Below, piece after piece: positions 1 through 11,900 of a stretch of DNA of 64,000 bases. Position 1 is the first letter of the stretch. Each line of letters starts with the position of its first letter. The notes beneath the pieces are model-generated. The model saw only the letters and a program-made list of their open reading frames with translations. It did not search any database and was not told the DNA's origin. The stretch is from NCBI GenBank assembly GCA_016704465.1, contig JADJAD010000014.1, forward strand, positions 231,977 to 295,976. The letters run 5' to 3'. Source of the stretch: Gemmatimonadota bacterium. GTDB lineage: Bacteria; Gemmatimonadota; Gemmatimonadetes; Gemmatimonadales; Gemmatimonadaceae. The translations under genes and the position numbers were made by a program.

Positions 1-2
1 AG

Positions 3-170
3 ACGTTCGCGGTCGGCCAATCCGTCCGGATCGGCGACATCGAGGGGACCATCACGGCCCTCACCTCGACGTCGGTCATCCTCCAGGTGCCCGATGGCAC
101 GATGATCGTCCCGGCCAAGCAGTTCGGCGAAATGCCGTCCACGCTCCTCGTGAAGGGAGACGCGCCGTGA
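3..170 (+). CDS. MscS-family mechanosensitive channel, C-terminal end (5' partial)
   Basis: The reading frame open from the window edge gives about 55 residues. It starts with a beta-domain pattern typical of MscS channels: VGQSVRIGDIEGTI, then ITALTSTSVI, then PDGTMIVPAKQF. In the family this is the small beta domain just after the pore helix TM3, where VPN is the usual turn; here it reads VPA. The protein ends about 20 residues later, so it lacks the long C-terminal alpha/beta vestibule domain of E. coli MscS. The stop codon overlaps the next GTG start (GTGA), which implies translational coupling with the MgtE-like genes downstream. The pore and membrane helices lie outside the window, so the family call rests on the beta domain only. 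Confidence 0.7.
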   Translation, partial: TFAVGQSVRIGDIEGTITALTSTSVILQVPDGTMIVPAKQFGEMPSTLLVKGDAP

Positions 171-1076
171 TCGTCGAGGAACGACTCGCCCGCGCCTTCA
201 TCGACGCCCAGCCCTCACGCGCCGCGAAGGCGCTGGAGCAGCTGCCGGGCGCGCAGGCAGCGGCCGTCCTGCGGCTCGTCCCTCCACGCTCGGCGGCCAC
301 CGTCATGGGTGAAATGACGCCGCCCCACGCCGCCGCGCTGCTCGCCCGACTCCGAGCCAGCAGCCGCCTCGACCATCGCCGCCGAGATGACGACCCAACA
401 CGTCGCCAGCATCCTGCGAGCGCTCGGTGACGCGCAGCGGGAGCAACTGCTGGCCGCCCTCCCCGCCGATACCCGCGAGCCGCTGGCACGCATCCTCCCC
501 TACCCGAACGGGACGGCGGGGGCCGTGATGGATCCGGCGATCTTTCGCCTCCCGGCGGACGTCATCGTCGCCGACGCGCGCGCGCGACTGCGCGCCGCCG
601 CGCGCGACCTGCTGTACTACGTCTATGTGGTGGACCGTGAGCAGCACCTCGTGGGAGTGCTCGATATCCCCGAGCTGATGCTGGCCCCCGCGCGCGAACG
701 CCTGAGCGCCGTCATGCATCGCGACGTGGACCAGCTCTCGGCGTGGATGCCGGTGGCGATGGTGCAGGAGCATCCAGGATGGCAGCAGTTTCACGCCCTT
801 CCCGTGGTCGATGAGGAGCAGCGACTGCTTGGAGCGATCAGGTATCAAACGCTGCGCCGCATCGAGCAGGAGACAGGAGAACGCGCCCCCGATGCCTCGC
901 AGTTGACCGCGCGCGCGCTCGGCGAGCTGTTCCAGATCGGCACCAACGGCTTGGTCGCCGGTGTCGCTGCGACCGCGTCGGGAGTACGCGGGCGACGCCG
1001 CAACGCGCCGCCCGACGCGGCGACGACCGACAACGCGGCACCGCCGCTCGACGAGGAGGTGACCGATGCGCGATGA
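167..1076 (+). CDS. MgtE_N/CBS-domain protein without membrane domain (frameshifted near 350)
   Basis: Two frames together make one protein. Frame 1 starts at GTG 167, overlapping the upstream stop, and encodes MgtE_N-type helical repeats (AKALEQLPGAQAAAVLRL, then MTPPHAAALLARL). At about 348-355 the sequence reads CTCCGAG; removing one C restores the frame as LARLEPAAAS and leads into frame 2, which carries another helical repeat (MTTQHVASILRAL) and then a CBS pair (YVYVVDREQHLVGVLDIPEL; FHALPVVDEEQRLLGAIRY). The protein ends after a polar tail and has no transmembrane segment. The gene looks like the cytosolic Mg2+-sensing half of MgtE duplicated as a stand-alone protein. Its 3' end overlaps mgtE by 11 nt. 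The indel could be a sequencing error or a real mutation. A partner or regulatory role with MgtE is inference. Confidence 0.7.
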
Positions 1077-2370
1077 CGCCGCCGCGGGGATCGCCACGCT
1101 GGCGCGCACGTACCTGCGCACCTTTCCCGAGGAAGCGACACGTCGCCTGGACGATTCCTCCGTGGAGGAGATCGCCCGTATCGTCCGCACGGAGCCCGTG
1201 CGCTACGCCGTCCCGGTGCTCGAGCGGTTGTCACCGAACCTCGCCGCCGATGTGCTCACGATCATGCCGCCGCACGCAGCGCGCGATATCGCCTCGGCGA
1301 TGGACCCGGTGCCGCTGGCGGCAATCCTCGGGTGGATGGACGACGAGCCGCGCGACGTCTTGCTCGGAGGGCTCGACGGGGGACTCGGCCGAGAGTTGCG
1401 GCAGATGACCGAGTATCCCGAGGACACGGCGGGTCGATTGATGGATCCGCGGGCGACCGGATTCAGGCCCGGGACCACCGTGCAACAGGCGCTCAGCCGC
1501 CTGCGCGCCGTACGGGGGCGACGCATCGCCGACATCTTCCTGACCGACGAGGACCGCGTGCTCACGGGACGCGTCCCGCTGCAGGTCCTCGCAGTCTCGG
1601 CGCCGGGCGCGCGGCTGGAGACGCTGGCCGAGCCGGCTGTCGCGGTGCAGGCGATCGACCCGGAGGAGGAGGTCGTCGAACGGTACGCCAAGGGGCGCCT
1701 GGCGAGCCTCCCGGTCGTCGATTTCGAGGGGCGACTGGTCGGGGTGATCCGCTACGACACGCTGGCCTCGATCGCCCAGGAGGACGTGGCCGCCGACATG
1801 CAGTCCATGGTTGGTGTGAGCCGCGACGAGCGGGCGCTGTCGCCCGTCTCCTTTGCCGTGCGCAAGCGGCTGCCGTGGCTCGAGATCAACCTGGCGACCG
1901 CATTCCTCGCCGCTGCGGTCGTCGGGATGTTCGAGGGGACCATCGCCCGGTTCACGGCGCTGGCCGTGCTGCTCCCGGTGGTCGCGGGACAGTCGGGCAA
2001 CACCGGTGCGCAGGCCCTGGCGGTGACCATGCGCGGCCTGGCGATGCGCGAGATCCGCATCGGCCAGTGGCCGCAGGTCGTGCGCAAGGAGGCCAGCGTG
2101 GCGTTGATCAATGGGGTCGCCGTCTCGCTGACGACCGCGGGCGGGGTCTACCTCTGGAGCCAGTCGCTCGGGCTGTCGCTCGTGATCGGGATCTCGATGG
2201 TGCTGTCGATGGTTGCGGCCGGGATCTCCGGGGTCCTCGTGCCCACCGTGCTGACGATGGTCGGGCAGGACCCGGCACAGTCCTCGTCGATCGTCCTGAC
2301 GACGGTCACCGACATCGTCGGCTTTGCCAGCTTCCTCGGAATCGCGACGATGCTCTCCGGGCTGCTCTGA
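1066..2370 (+). CDS. mgtE: Magnesium channel/transporter MgtE
   Basis: This is a 434-residue protein with the full MgtE layout: an N-terminal helical MgtE_N domain (about 1-130; VLERLSPNLAADVLTIMPPH and the MTEYPEDTAGRLMDP hinge), two CBS motifs (about 130-250; ADIFLTDEDRVLTGRVPL, ASLPVVDFEGRLVGVIRY), a connecting helix with the RLPWLEINL entry, and a five-helix MgtE membrane domain (about 265-434). The signature VVAGQSGNTGAQALAV lies on the ion path in this family. MgtE imports Mg2+ through the inner membrane and is gated by Mg2+ binding to the cytosolic domains. ATG 1066 is preceded by GAGGAGGTG, a strong Shine-Dalgarno, and overlaps the end of the preceding MgtE-like gene, so both are probably one transcript with the MscS-type gene. 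Confidence 0.93.
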   Translation: MRDDAAAGIATLARTYLRTFPEEATRRLDDSSVEEIARIVRTEPVRYAVPVLERLSPNLAADVLTIMPPHAARDIASAMDPVPLAAILGWMDDEPRDVLLGGLDGGLGRELRQMTEYPEDTAGRLMDPRATGFRPGTTVQQALSRLRAVRGRRIADIFLTDEDRVLTGRVPLQVLAVSAPGARLETLAEPAVAVQAIDPEEEVVERYAKGRLASLPVVDFEGRLVGVIRYDTLASIAQEDVAADMQSMVGVSRDERALSPVSFAVRKRLPWLEINLATAFLAAAVVGMFEGTIARFTALAVLLPVVAGQSGNTGAQALAVTMRGLAMREIRIGQWPQVVRKEASVALINGVAVSLTTAGGVYLWSQSLGLSLVIGISMVLSMVAAGISGVLVPTVLTMVGQDPAQSSSIVLTTVTDIVGFASFLGIATMLSGLL

Positions 2371-2959
2371 TCGGGAGGGGCGATCCGGGGGGACTACCCG
2401 ACCACGATCGCGGCATGGCGCCGGTTGACCGGGTGAGTTCCTCGGTCAGCGTGCGTCCGGGATAAGGCCCTCCTCGGAATCGACCCCTGACATCGGGGCC
2501 GAAGCCGCGGGCCGAAGCCGCGGGCCGAAGCCGCGGGCCGAAGCCGCGGGCCGAAGCCGCGGGGCGATGCCCCAGAGGCGCACTCCCCCGTGCTCGTTCT
2601 CGCCGTGATCGGGCGACAGGACGGACGGACAGATCCGGCGGCGGCGCTGCGTCCCACGGACGGCCAGGACACGCGAATACAGTCCCGCCCCCCGCCGAGG
2701 CAGCGACCGGCCACGAGCCATTTGATGATCGCCTGGTCGCCGACCGCGGGTGACGTCATCGCGCTCCTTCCGTGCGGCGCGCCGGGCTCCATGACAGTTC
2801 GTGGACGCTGCGCGACAGGTCAAGCGCACGCCGAACCCGTGCCTGTGGTCACGTTTTCAGCGCTGCGTCGTCTTGGGGTATGCGGGTCGATGCCGAGGCG
2901 CATCCGTAGTGCCTGTCCCCCTCTCGGTCCTCTCGCGCCACCACCCTTCCGGCGCTCAC
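2371..2959. other. Intergenic region upstream of the giant surface-protein gene
   Basis: About 590 bases separate mgtE from the chosen start of the giant gene. Apart from the 13-bp tandem array I see no gene with a start signal and no family resemblance. The long gene's frame is open back to GTG 2801, but residues encoded between 2801 and 2959 do not look like protein and lie before a plausible signal peptide. This is probably leader and promoter sequence; no clear -35/-10 pair was found. Confidence 0.5.
2499..2563. repeat. Five tandem copies of a 13-bp unit
   Basis: The unit CCGAAGCCGCGGG is repeated five times without a mismatch, between mgtE and the giant surface-protein gene. A 13-bp period is out of frame for coding, and no gene is credible here. 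The unit contains the self-complementary CCGCGG. Confidence 0.95.
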
Positions 2960-5900
2960 GTGTCTGCACGTCGCATCAAAACTGTGATCGGCCATACGCG
3001 CGCCGTGTCGAGCTGGCGGTATCTGCTGCCGGTCTGGTGTGCGATCGGCGTTGCCCTGATGGGGAGCGCCCTTTTCGCGTCCCCCCTGTGGTCGCAGGCA
3101 ACGCGCACCTGGACAGGCGGGGGGGCCAACAACAACTGGACGACCGCGGGCAACTGGGGCGGAATAGCGCCAGTCGCTGGCGACAACCTCGTCTTCGACG
3201 CTGCCGGCGTCGCCGTTCGTAACGCACCGGCGAACAACTTCGCCAACGGTACGATCTTCGGCACCATCACCGTGTCGGCCGCCGGCTACACGTTCACGGG
3301 CAGCTCGGTGTCCACGACCGGCGTCACGGTCAGCACGTATGCCAGCGGCACCAGCACCATCTCGTTCATCATCGGCGGTGCCGGCGGCGTGACGATGGAC
3401 GCTGCGGGCACGCTCGCGCTCAGCGTCGCCAACACGTTCACCGGTGGCCTGCGCATCAACGCGGGCACGGTCAGCGGGTCCAACGCCGCCTCCTTCGGGG
3501 CGAGCGCAAGCGTCATCACGCTCGGGGCGAGCAGCGGCGCGGACAATGCCACGCTGAACGGTGCACTCGCTGGCACCTTCGCCAATCCCATCACGGTGGC
3601 GTCGGGCAGCAGCGGCACCCTGTCGATCACCAACTCCGCGGCCAGCCAGTTCAGCGGCGCCATGACGCTGCAACGCGACGTGGTGTTGGCGCCGACGCTG
3701 ACGAACCTGCTCACCGTGCGCGGTGGGATCACCGGGACGGGGAACGTCATCGTCAGCGGCACTGGAACAACCGCTGCGGTGACGATGTCCACCGTCGCCA
3801 TCAATTTCTCTGGGACGCTCACCAACCAGGGGACGAACACCGGGACGACGACTGTTTCGGGCGGCGTCGGGACGAACGTTACCTCCATCACGCAGTCGAG
3901 TACCACCTCGGCGATGACCATCAGCACGACGGCGCTGACGGTGAATGGCAGTGGCACAACCCTCACCAACACGGCGGGCACGAGACTCCTGACGTTATCT
4001 GGGGGAGTCAGCGGGACCGGCTCGCTCATCCTCAACAACAACAGCGCGACCGCGGCGGCCATCACCGTTTCAACGACCAGCGTGAACCACACCGGAACGG
4101 TCACCAGTAGCGGGACCGGCAGCGGGACCGTTGTCATTTCGGCGGCGCTGGGGGCCAACGTTACGGGCGTGACGCAGAACAGTGCGACCAGCGCGCTCAC
4201 GCTCAGCGGCACCAATTCGCCGTATGCAGGCACGACCTCGTTGTCGGCCGGCACGCTGCGCCTTGGCTCGGCAACCGCTCTGGGAGGGAACGGGGCCGCC
4301 AACGGCACGGGCGGGTCGCTGGCGATCGCGGGAGGAACCACGCTCGATGCGACCGCGAACACGACGCTCACCACGACCAACGCCAAGACGATCAACGGCG
4401 ATTTCACGCTGGGCGGGAGCTTCACGCTGAACCTTGGGCCCGGGGCGATGACGATCACCCCGCCCACGCTCACCATCACCAAGGGCGGTACGGCGCTCGC
4501 CACCCTCCCGGGCGCGGTGAGCAGCACGACCGACCTCACGCTCAACATCACCAACAGCTCCGGCATCACGTTTTCCGGGGCGGTCAACGTCGACGGCACG
4601 ATCACCAACACCGGCGCCGGCGCGGGGACGACGACATTCACCGGCGGTGTCGGCTCGAACGTGACCGCCATCACCGAGTCCAGCCTCACGACGGCGCTCA
4701 CCATCAGCACCACAGCGCTCACGGTCAACAGCGGCGGGACGACGCTGACCAATGCGCTCGGGACAAAGCTGCTCACCGTGTCCGGCGGCGTGGCGGGGAC
4801 CGGGGCGCTGATCGTGGCCAACAACAGCGCGACTGCCGCTGCGATCACGGTCTCGACGACCAGCGTGAACCACACCGGAACCGTCACCAACAGCGGGACC
4901 GGCAGCGGGACGGTCGTCATTTCGGCGGCGCTCGGGGCCAACCTCACCGGCGTCACGCAGAACAGCGCGACCAGCGCCCTCACGCTGAGCGGCACCAATT
5001 CGCCCTACGGCGGCACGACCTCCTTGTCGGCGGGGACGCTGTTCCTGGGGTCGGCCACCTCCCTCGGAGGCAACGGCGCCTCCAACGGCACGGGGGGGGC
5101 GTTGGTGATCGCGGCGGGCACCACCCTCGACGCGACGGCGACCCAAACGCTCACCACGACCAACGCCAAGACCATCAACGGCGACTTCACGCTGGGCGGG
5201 AGCGCCATTCTCAACCTCGGGCCGGGCGCGGTGACACTCACGCCACCGGCGGTGACCGTGACCAAGAACGGGACCACCCTGACCACGATTCCGGCAGCGG
5301 TGGACGGCACCACTGACCTGACGATCGACATCAACGGCACGTCGGGGGTCACCGTCTCCGGCCAGGTGAACGTCGACGGCAGCCTCACCAACTCGGGCAC
5401 CGGCACGGGGACCCTGACCTTGAGCGGCGGCGTGGGCTCCAACGTCACGCAGATCACCGAGTCCAGCACCACGTCGGCGCTGACCATCAGCTCGACGGCG
5501 CTGACGGTGAACGCGGGGGGAACGACGCTGACCAATGCCCTGGGGACGAAGCTGCTGACCGTGTCGGGCGGCGTGGCGGGGACCGGGGCGCTGATCCTGC
5601 ACAACAACAGCACGCTCACCAGCGGCATCACGCTGTCCACCACGAGTGTCAACCACACCGGCTCGATCACGAACAGCGGGACAGGCACCGGGAACGCCCT
5701 GATCAGCGCCGTCATCGGCGTCAACGTCACCGGCGTGACCCAGAACAGCGCCACGAGCATGCTGACGCTGTCGGGGACGAACACTTACGCCGCGCCAACG
5801 ACCATCTCGGCGGGCGTCCTCGCCGCGAGCGCCACGGCAGCGCTGGGCGACGGCTCGGCGTCCAATCCGCTTGTCTTCGCAGGAGGAACGCTTCGCGCGA

Positions 5901-8900
5901 CCAGCACCATCACGTCACCCGCGACGCGCGATGTCACGCTGAGTGCCGACGCGATCGTCGACGCCAACGGCCAGACCACGACGTTCTCCGGCATCGTGAG
6001 TGGCGCCGCGGGGCTCACCCTACCGACCGCCGGCACGCTGCGCCTCAACGGGGCGGCGACGATCGGGGGCGACGTGACGATCCTGGCGGGGACGCTGCGC
6101 GGCTCATCCACCGCCGGCCTGCGGATCCGCGGGGACTTCATCAACGATGCGTCGTACCTGCACAACAGCGGCACCGTGTTCTTCGACGGGGCGGGCACAC
6201 AAACGATCGGGGGAAGCAGCGCGACGACCTTCTACACGGTCGAGGTGGACGGCGCCGGCCTGAGCATCGCGACCACGCCCACCATTGCCGATACCTTGCT
6301 CCTGACGGACGGCACGGTCACGACCGGGGCCAACAGGGTCATCATGGCCAGCACCGGCACCATCACCGGCGCGTCGACGTCGAGCTACGTGATCGGGACC
6401 ATCGAGCACAACATCCCGAACGCCGCGGCGCCGACGGCCCACTTTCCCGTGGGCGACGCCACCCACTTTGCCCCGGTCTCCCTCACCTTCGCGGGGACGA
6501 CCAGCGGGTCGGGATCGCTCACCGTGACGACGACGGCGGGCGATCACCCCAACATCGCCACGTCGCACGGGGACCCCACCCGCAGCGTCAATCGCTACTG
6601 GACGATCGACAACACGACCGTCGCCGGCTTCACGTCGTACGACGCGACCTTCTCCTTCCCCGCCGGCGAACTCGATGGCGGCGTGACGACGTCGGCGCTG
6701 GCGGTCCGGCGCTATACCAGTGGCGCGTGGACGGTGCCCCTCTCGACCAACCAGCTCCCGACATCGACCACGGGGACGGGGATGACCGGCTTCAGCGACT
6801 TTGCCATCGCCGAGGGGATTCCGGACGCGGCCGAGACAAGCTTGACGCCAACGACTGCGAGCATCACGGCCGACGGCGTCAGCACGCAGGTGCTCACCGT
6901 CACCGCCAGGGATGCGGGGGGCAACCCCCTCTCGGCAGGGGGCGCGACCGTCATCATCACGCGGCAATCGGGGTCCGGCATCATCGGTCCCGTGACCGAC
7001 GTGGGCGACGGGACGTATACCGCCACCGTCACCGCACCGACGGCAGTGGGGAGCGGCGTCTTCGTGGCGACGTTCGCCGGGAATCCCGTGCAGGGCGGCA
7101 CCGGGAGCCAGACGCAGGCGACCGTCAGCTACACCGTCGGCGCCGCCAGCGCCGACGCCTCGACGCTCACCCCGACCACCGCCTCGATCACCGCCGACGG
7201 GACGAGCACGCAGCTGTTGACCGTGACGGCGCTCGACGCCTATGACAATCCGCTGACCACCGGTGGGGCGACGGTCACGATCACCCAGCAGTCCGGGACC
7301 GGGACCATCAGCGCCGTCACGGATGTCGGCGACGGGACGTACACGGCGACCGTGACATCGCCGACGGCGGTCGGAAGCGGCGTCTTCGTCGCGTCGTTGG
7401 GAGGGGCGCCCGTCAAGAGCGGAAACGTGGGACAGACGACCGCAGCGGTCGACTACACTGCGGGCGCCGCCGACGCGGCCCTGTCGACGCTCACGCCTGT
7501 CAGCGCCAGCATCATCGCAGACGGAACGAGCACCCAGGTCCTGACGGTCACGGCGGTCGACGCCAACGGCAATCCGCTGACCATCGGCGGCGCGACCGTC
7601 ACCATTACCCAGCAGTCCGGGACCGGGAGCATCGGTGCGGTGACCGACGTCGGCGACGGCACGTACACTGCTACCGTCACCTCGCCCACGGCGGTCGGCA
7701 GCGGCGTCTTTGTCGCAACGTTAGGCGGCAATCCCGTGGAGGACGGCACCGCGAGCCAGACGCAGGCGACGATCACCTACACCGTCGGCGCTGCCGCCGC
7801 CGCCCGCTCGACGCTGACGCCAGCGTCCGCCAGCATCACGGCGGATGGGGCGAGCACGCAGCTGCTCACCGTCACGGCGCTCGACGCCAACGGCAACGAC
7901 ATCGCCACCGGCGGCGCGACCGTCACCATCACCCGGCAGTCGGGGACCGGCAGCATCAGCGCCGTGACGGACGTCGGCGATGGCTCGTACACCGCGATCG
8001 TCACCTCGCCCACTGCGGCCGGAAGCGGGGTATTCGTCGCCACGCTCGACGGGAACCCTGTGCAGGACGGGACCGCGAGCCAGACGCAGGCGACGGTGAC
8101 CTACACCGCCGGTGCTGCCGACGCCGCCCGGTCCACGCTCACGCCGACCAGCGCCAGCATCACGGCGGATGGCGCGAGCACCCGGCTCCTGACGGTCACG
8201 GCGCTCGACGCCAATGGCAATGCACTCCCCAATGGCGGCGCGACGGTCACCATCACCCGGCAGTCGGGAACCGGGACCATCAGCGCCGTGACCGACGTCG
8301 GGGATGGCACGTACACCGCCATCGTCACCTCGCCCACTGCGGTCGGCAGCGGGGTCTTCATCGCCACGCTCGGCGGCAACCCGGTGCAGGACGGGACCGC
8401 GAGCCAGACCCAGGCGACGGTGACGTACGCGGTCGGCGCCGCCGACGCCGCCCACTCGACGCTGACGCCGACGAGCGCCAGCATCACGGCGGACGGGGCG
8501 AGCACGCAGGTGCTCACGGTGACCGCGCACGACGCCAACGGCAATGCGCTCGGCATCGGCGGCGCAATCGTCACCATCATCCGCCAGTCGGGGACCGGGA
8601 CCATCGGCGCGGTCACCGACGTGGGGAACGGGACCTACACCGCCACCGCCACGTCGCCCACCGCCGTGGGGAGCGGGGTCTTTGTTGCGACGTTAGGCGG
8701 CGACCCCGTGCAGGACGGCACGGCAAGCCAGACGCAGGCGACCCTGACCTACGCCGTTGGCGCCGTCAACGCCGCTCGCTCGACGCTGACGCCAGCCAGC
8801 GCCAGCATCACGGCCGACGGGGCGAGCACGCAAGTCCTCACCGTCACGGCGCTCGACGCCAACGGCAATGCGCTCAGCACCGGCGGCGCGACCGTCACGA

Positions 8901-11900
8901 TCACACGCCAATCGGGCTCTGGTAGCATCAGTGCCGTCACGGACGTCGGGGATGGCACCTACACGGCGACCGTGACGTCGCCCACAGCGGTCGGCAGCGG
9001 CATCTTCGTCGCCACGCTCGGCGGCAGTTCCGTGCAAGACGGCACGGCGAGCCAGACGCAGTCGACCGTGACATACACGGTTGGTGCCGCTGACGCCGCC
9101 CGTTCGACGCTGACGCCCACCAGCACCAGCATCACCGCCGACGGGACGAGCACGCAGGTCCTCACCGTCACGGCGCTGGATGCCCACGGCAATGCGCTCA
9201 GTACCGGCGGCGCGACGGTCACCATCACGCGCCAGTCAGGGACCGGCAGCATTGGTGCCGTCACCGACGTCGGCAACGGCACCTACACCGCGACGGTCAC
9301 GTCGCCCACGGCGGTCGGCAGCGGCGTCTTCGTCGCCACGCTCAGTGGCACTTCCGTGCAGGACGGCACGGCGAGCCAGACGCAGGCGACCGTGACGTAC
9401 ACGGTTGGTGCCGCGGACGCCGCCCGCTCGACGCTGACTCCAACGAGCGCCAGCATCACGGCGAACGGGACCAGTACGCAGGTGCTGACGGTAACCGCGC
9501 TCGACGCCAATGGCAATGCACTCCCCACCGGCGGCGCGACGGTCACGATCACGCGGCAGTCGGGGACCGGCAGCATCAGTGCCGTCACCGATGTCGGCAA
9601 CGGCACCTACACCGCGACGGTCACGTCGCCCACGGCGGTCGGCAGCGGCGTCTTCGTCGCCACGCTCGGCGGGAACCCGGTCCAGGACGGGACCGCAAGC
9701 CAGACCCAGGCGACGGTGACCTACACCGTCGGCGCTGCCGACGCCGCCCGCTCGACGCTGACGCCTCCGAGCGCCAGCATCATCGCGAACGGGACCAGTA
9801 CGCAGGTGCTGACCGTCACCGCGCTCGACGCCAATGGCAATGCGCTGGCCACCGGCGGCGCCACGGTCACCATCACGCGGCAGTCGGGAACCGGCAGCAT
9901 CAGTGCGATCACTGACGTCGGGAATGGCACCTACACGGCGACCGTGACGTCGCCCACAGCGGTCGGCAGCGGTATCTTCGTCGCCACGCTCGGCGGCATT
10001 TCCGTGCAAGACGGCACGGCAAGCCAGACCCAGACGACGGTGACCTACACGGTCGGCGCCGCCAACGCTGCCCGCTCAACGCTGATACCCACCAGCGCCA
10101 GCATCACCGCGAACGGGACCAGCACCCAGGTCCTGACGGTCACGGCGCTGGATGCCAACGACAATGCGCTCCCCACCGGCGGCGCGACCGTCACGATCAC
10201 GCGGCAGTCGGGGACTGGCGCCATCAGTGGCGTCACGGACGTCGGGAACGGGACCTACACGGCGACCGTCACGTCGCCCACGGCCGTAGGGAGCGGCGTC
10301 TTTGTCGCGACGTTAGGCGGTGCTCCCGTGCAGGACGGCACGGCGAGCCAGACGCAGGCGACGGTGACCTATACCGTCGGTGCCGCCGACGCCGCCCGTT
10401 CGACGCTGACACCGACGAGCACCAGCATCACCGCGTCCGGAACCAGCACCCAGGTCCTGACCGTCACCGCGCTCGACGCCAACGGCAACGCGCTGGCCAC
10501 CGGCGGCGCGACCGTCACGATCACGCGCCAGTCGGGGACCGGGACCATCAGCGCCGTCACCGACGTCGGCAACGGTGCCTACACCGCCACCGTCACCTCG
10601 CCCACGGCGGTCGGCAACGGCGTCTTCGTCGCCACGCTCGGCGGTAACCCGATCCAGGACGGCACCGCGAGCCAGACGCAAGCGACGGTGACCTACACCG
10701 TCGGCGCCGCCGACGCCGCCCGTTCGACGCTCACGCCAACGTCCGCCAGCATCACGGCCAACGGGACCAGCACGCAGCTGCTGACGGTCACCGCCTACGA
10801 CGCCAACGGCAATGCGCTCGCCTCGGGCGGCGCGACCGTGACGATCAGCCGGCAGTCGGGGACCGGTAGCATCAGCGCCGTCACCGATGTCGGCAACGGC
10901 ACCTACACCGCGACCGTGACGTCGCCCACGGCAGTCGGCAGCGGCATTTTCGTCGCCACGCTCGGCGGTACCCCCGTGCAGGACGGCACCGCGAGCCAGA
11001 CGCAGGCGACGGTGACGTACACGGTTGGTGCCGCTGACGCTGCCCGTTCGACGCTGACACCAACGAGCGCCAGCATCACCGCGAACGGGACCAGCACCGA
11101 GGTCCTGACGGTCACCGCGCTCGACGCCAACGGCAATGCGCTCAGCACCGGCGGCGCGACCGTCACCATCACGCGGCAGTCGGGGACCGGCACCATCAGT
11201 GCCGTCACGGACGTCGGCAACGGCACCTTCACGGCCACTGTCACGTCGCCCACGACGGTCGGCAGCGGCATCTTCGTCGCCACGCTCGGCGGGAACCCGG
11301 TCCAGGACGGGACCGCAAGCCAGACCCAGGCGACGGTGACCTACTCCGTCGGCGCTGCCGACGCCGCCCGCTCGACGCTCACGCCGGCGTCCGCAAGCAT
11401 CACCGCCGACGGGACGAGCACGCAGGTGCTCACCGTCACGGCGCTGGATGCCAACGGCAACCCGCTCCCCACCGGTGGCGCGACCGTCACGATCACACGC
11501 CAGTCGGGAACGGGGACCATCAGTGCGGTCACCGACGTCGGCAACGGCACCTACACCGCGACCGTCACCTCGCCCACGGCGGTCGGCAGCGGCATCTTCG
11601 TCGCCACGCTCGGCGGCACTTCCGTGCAGGACGGCACCGCAAGCCAGACGCAGGCAACGGTAACCTACACCGTCGGTGCCGCTGACGCCGCCCGTTCGAC
11701 GCTAGCACCAACGAGCGCCAGCATCACCGCGAACGGGACCAGCACGCGGGTGCTGACGGTCACCGCGCTCGACGCCAACGGCAATGCGCTGGCCACCGGC
11801 GGCGCGGCCATCACGATCACGCGGCAGTCGGGAACCGGCACCGTCAGTGGCGTCACGGACATCGGGAACGGCACCTACACGGCAACCGTCACGTCGCCCA

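Noticed and set aside
2801..2959. N-terminal extension of the giant protein
   Set aside because: The frame is open but starts with GTG without ribosome-binding site and has no protein-like composition before the signal peptide.
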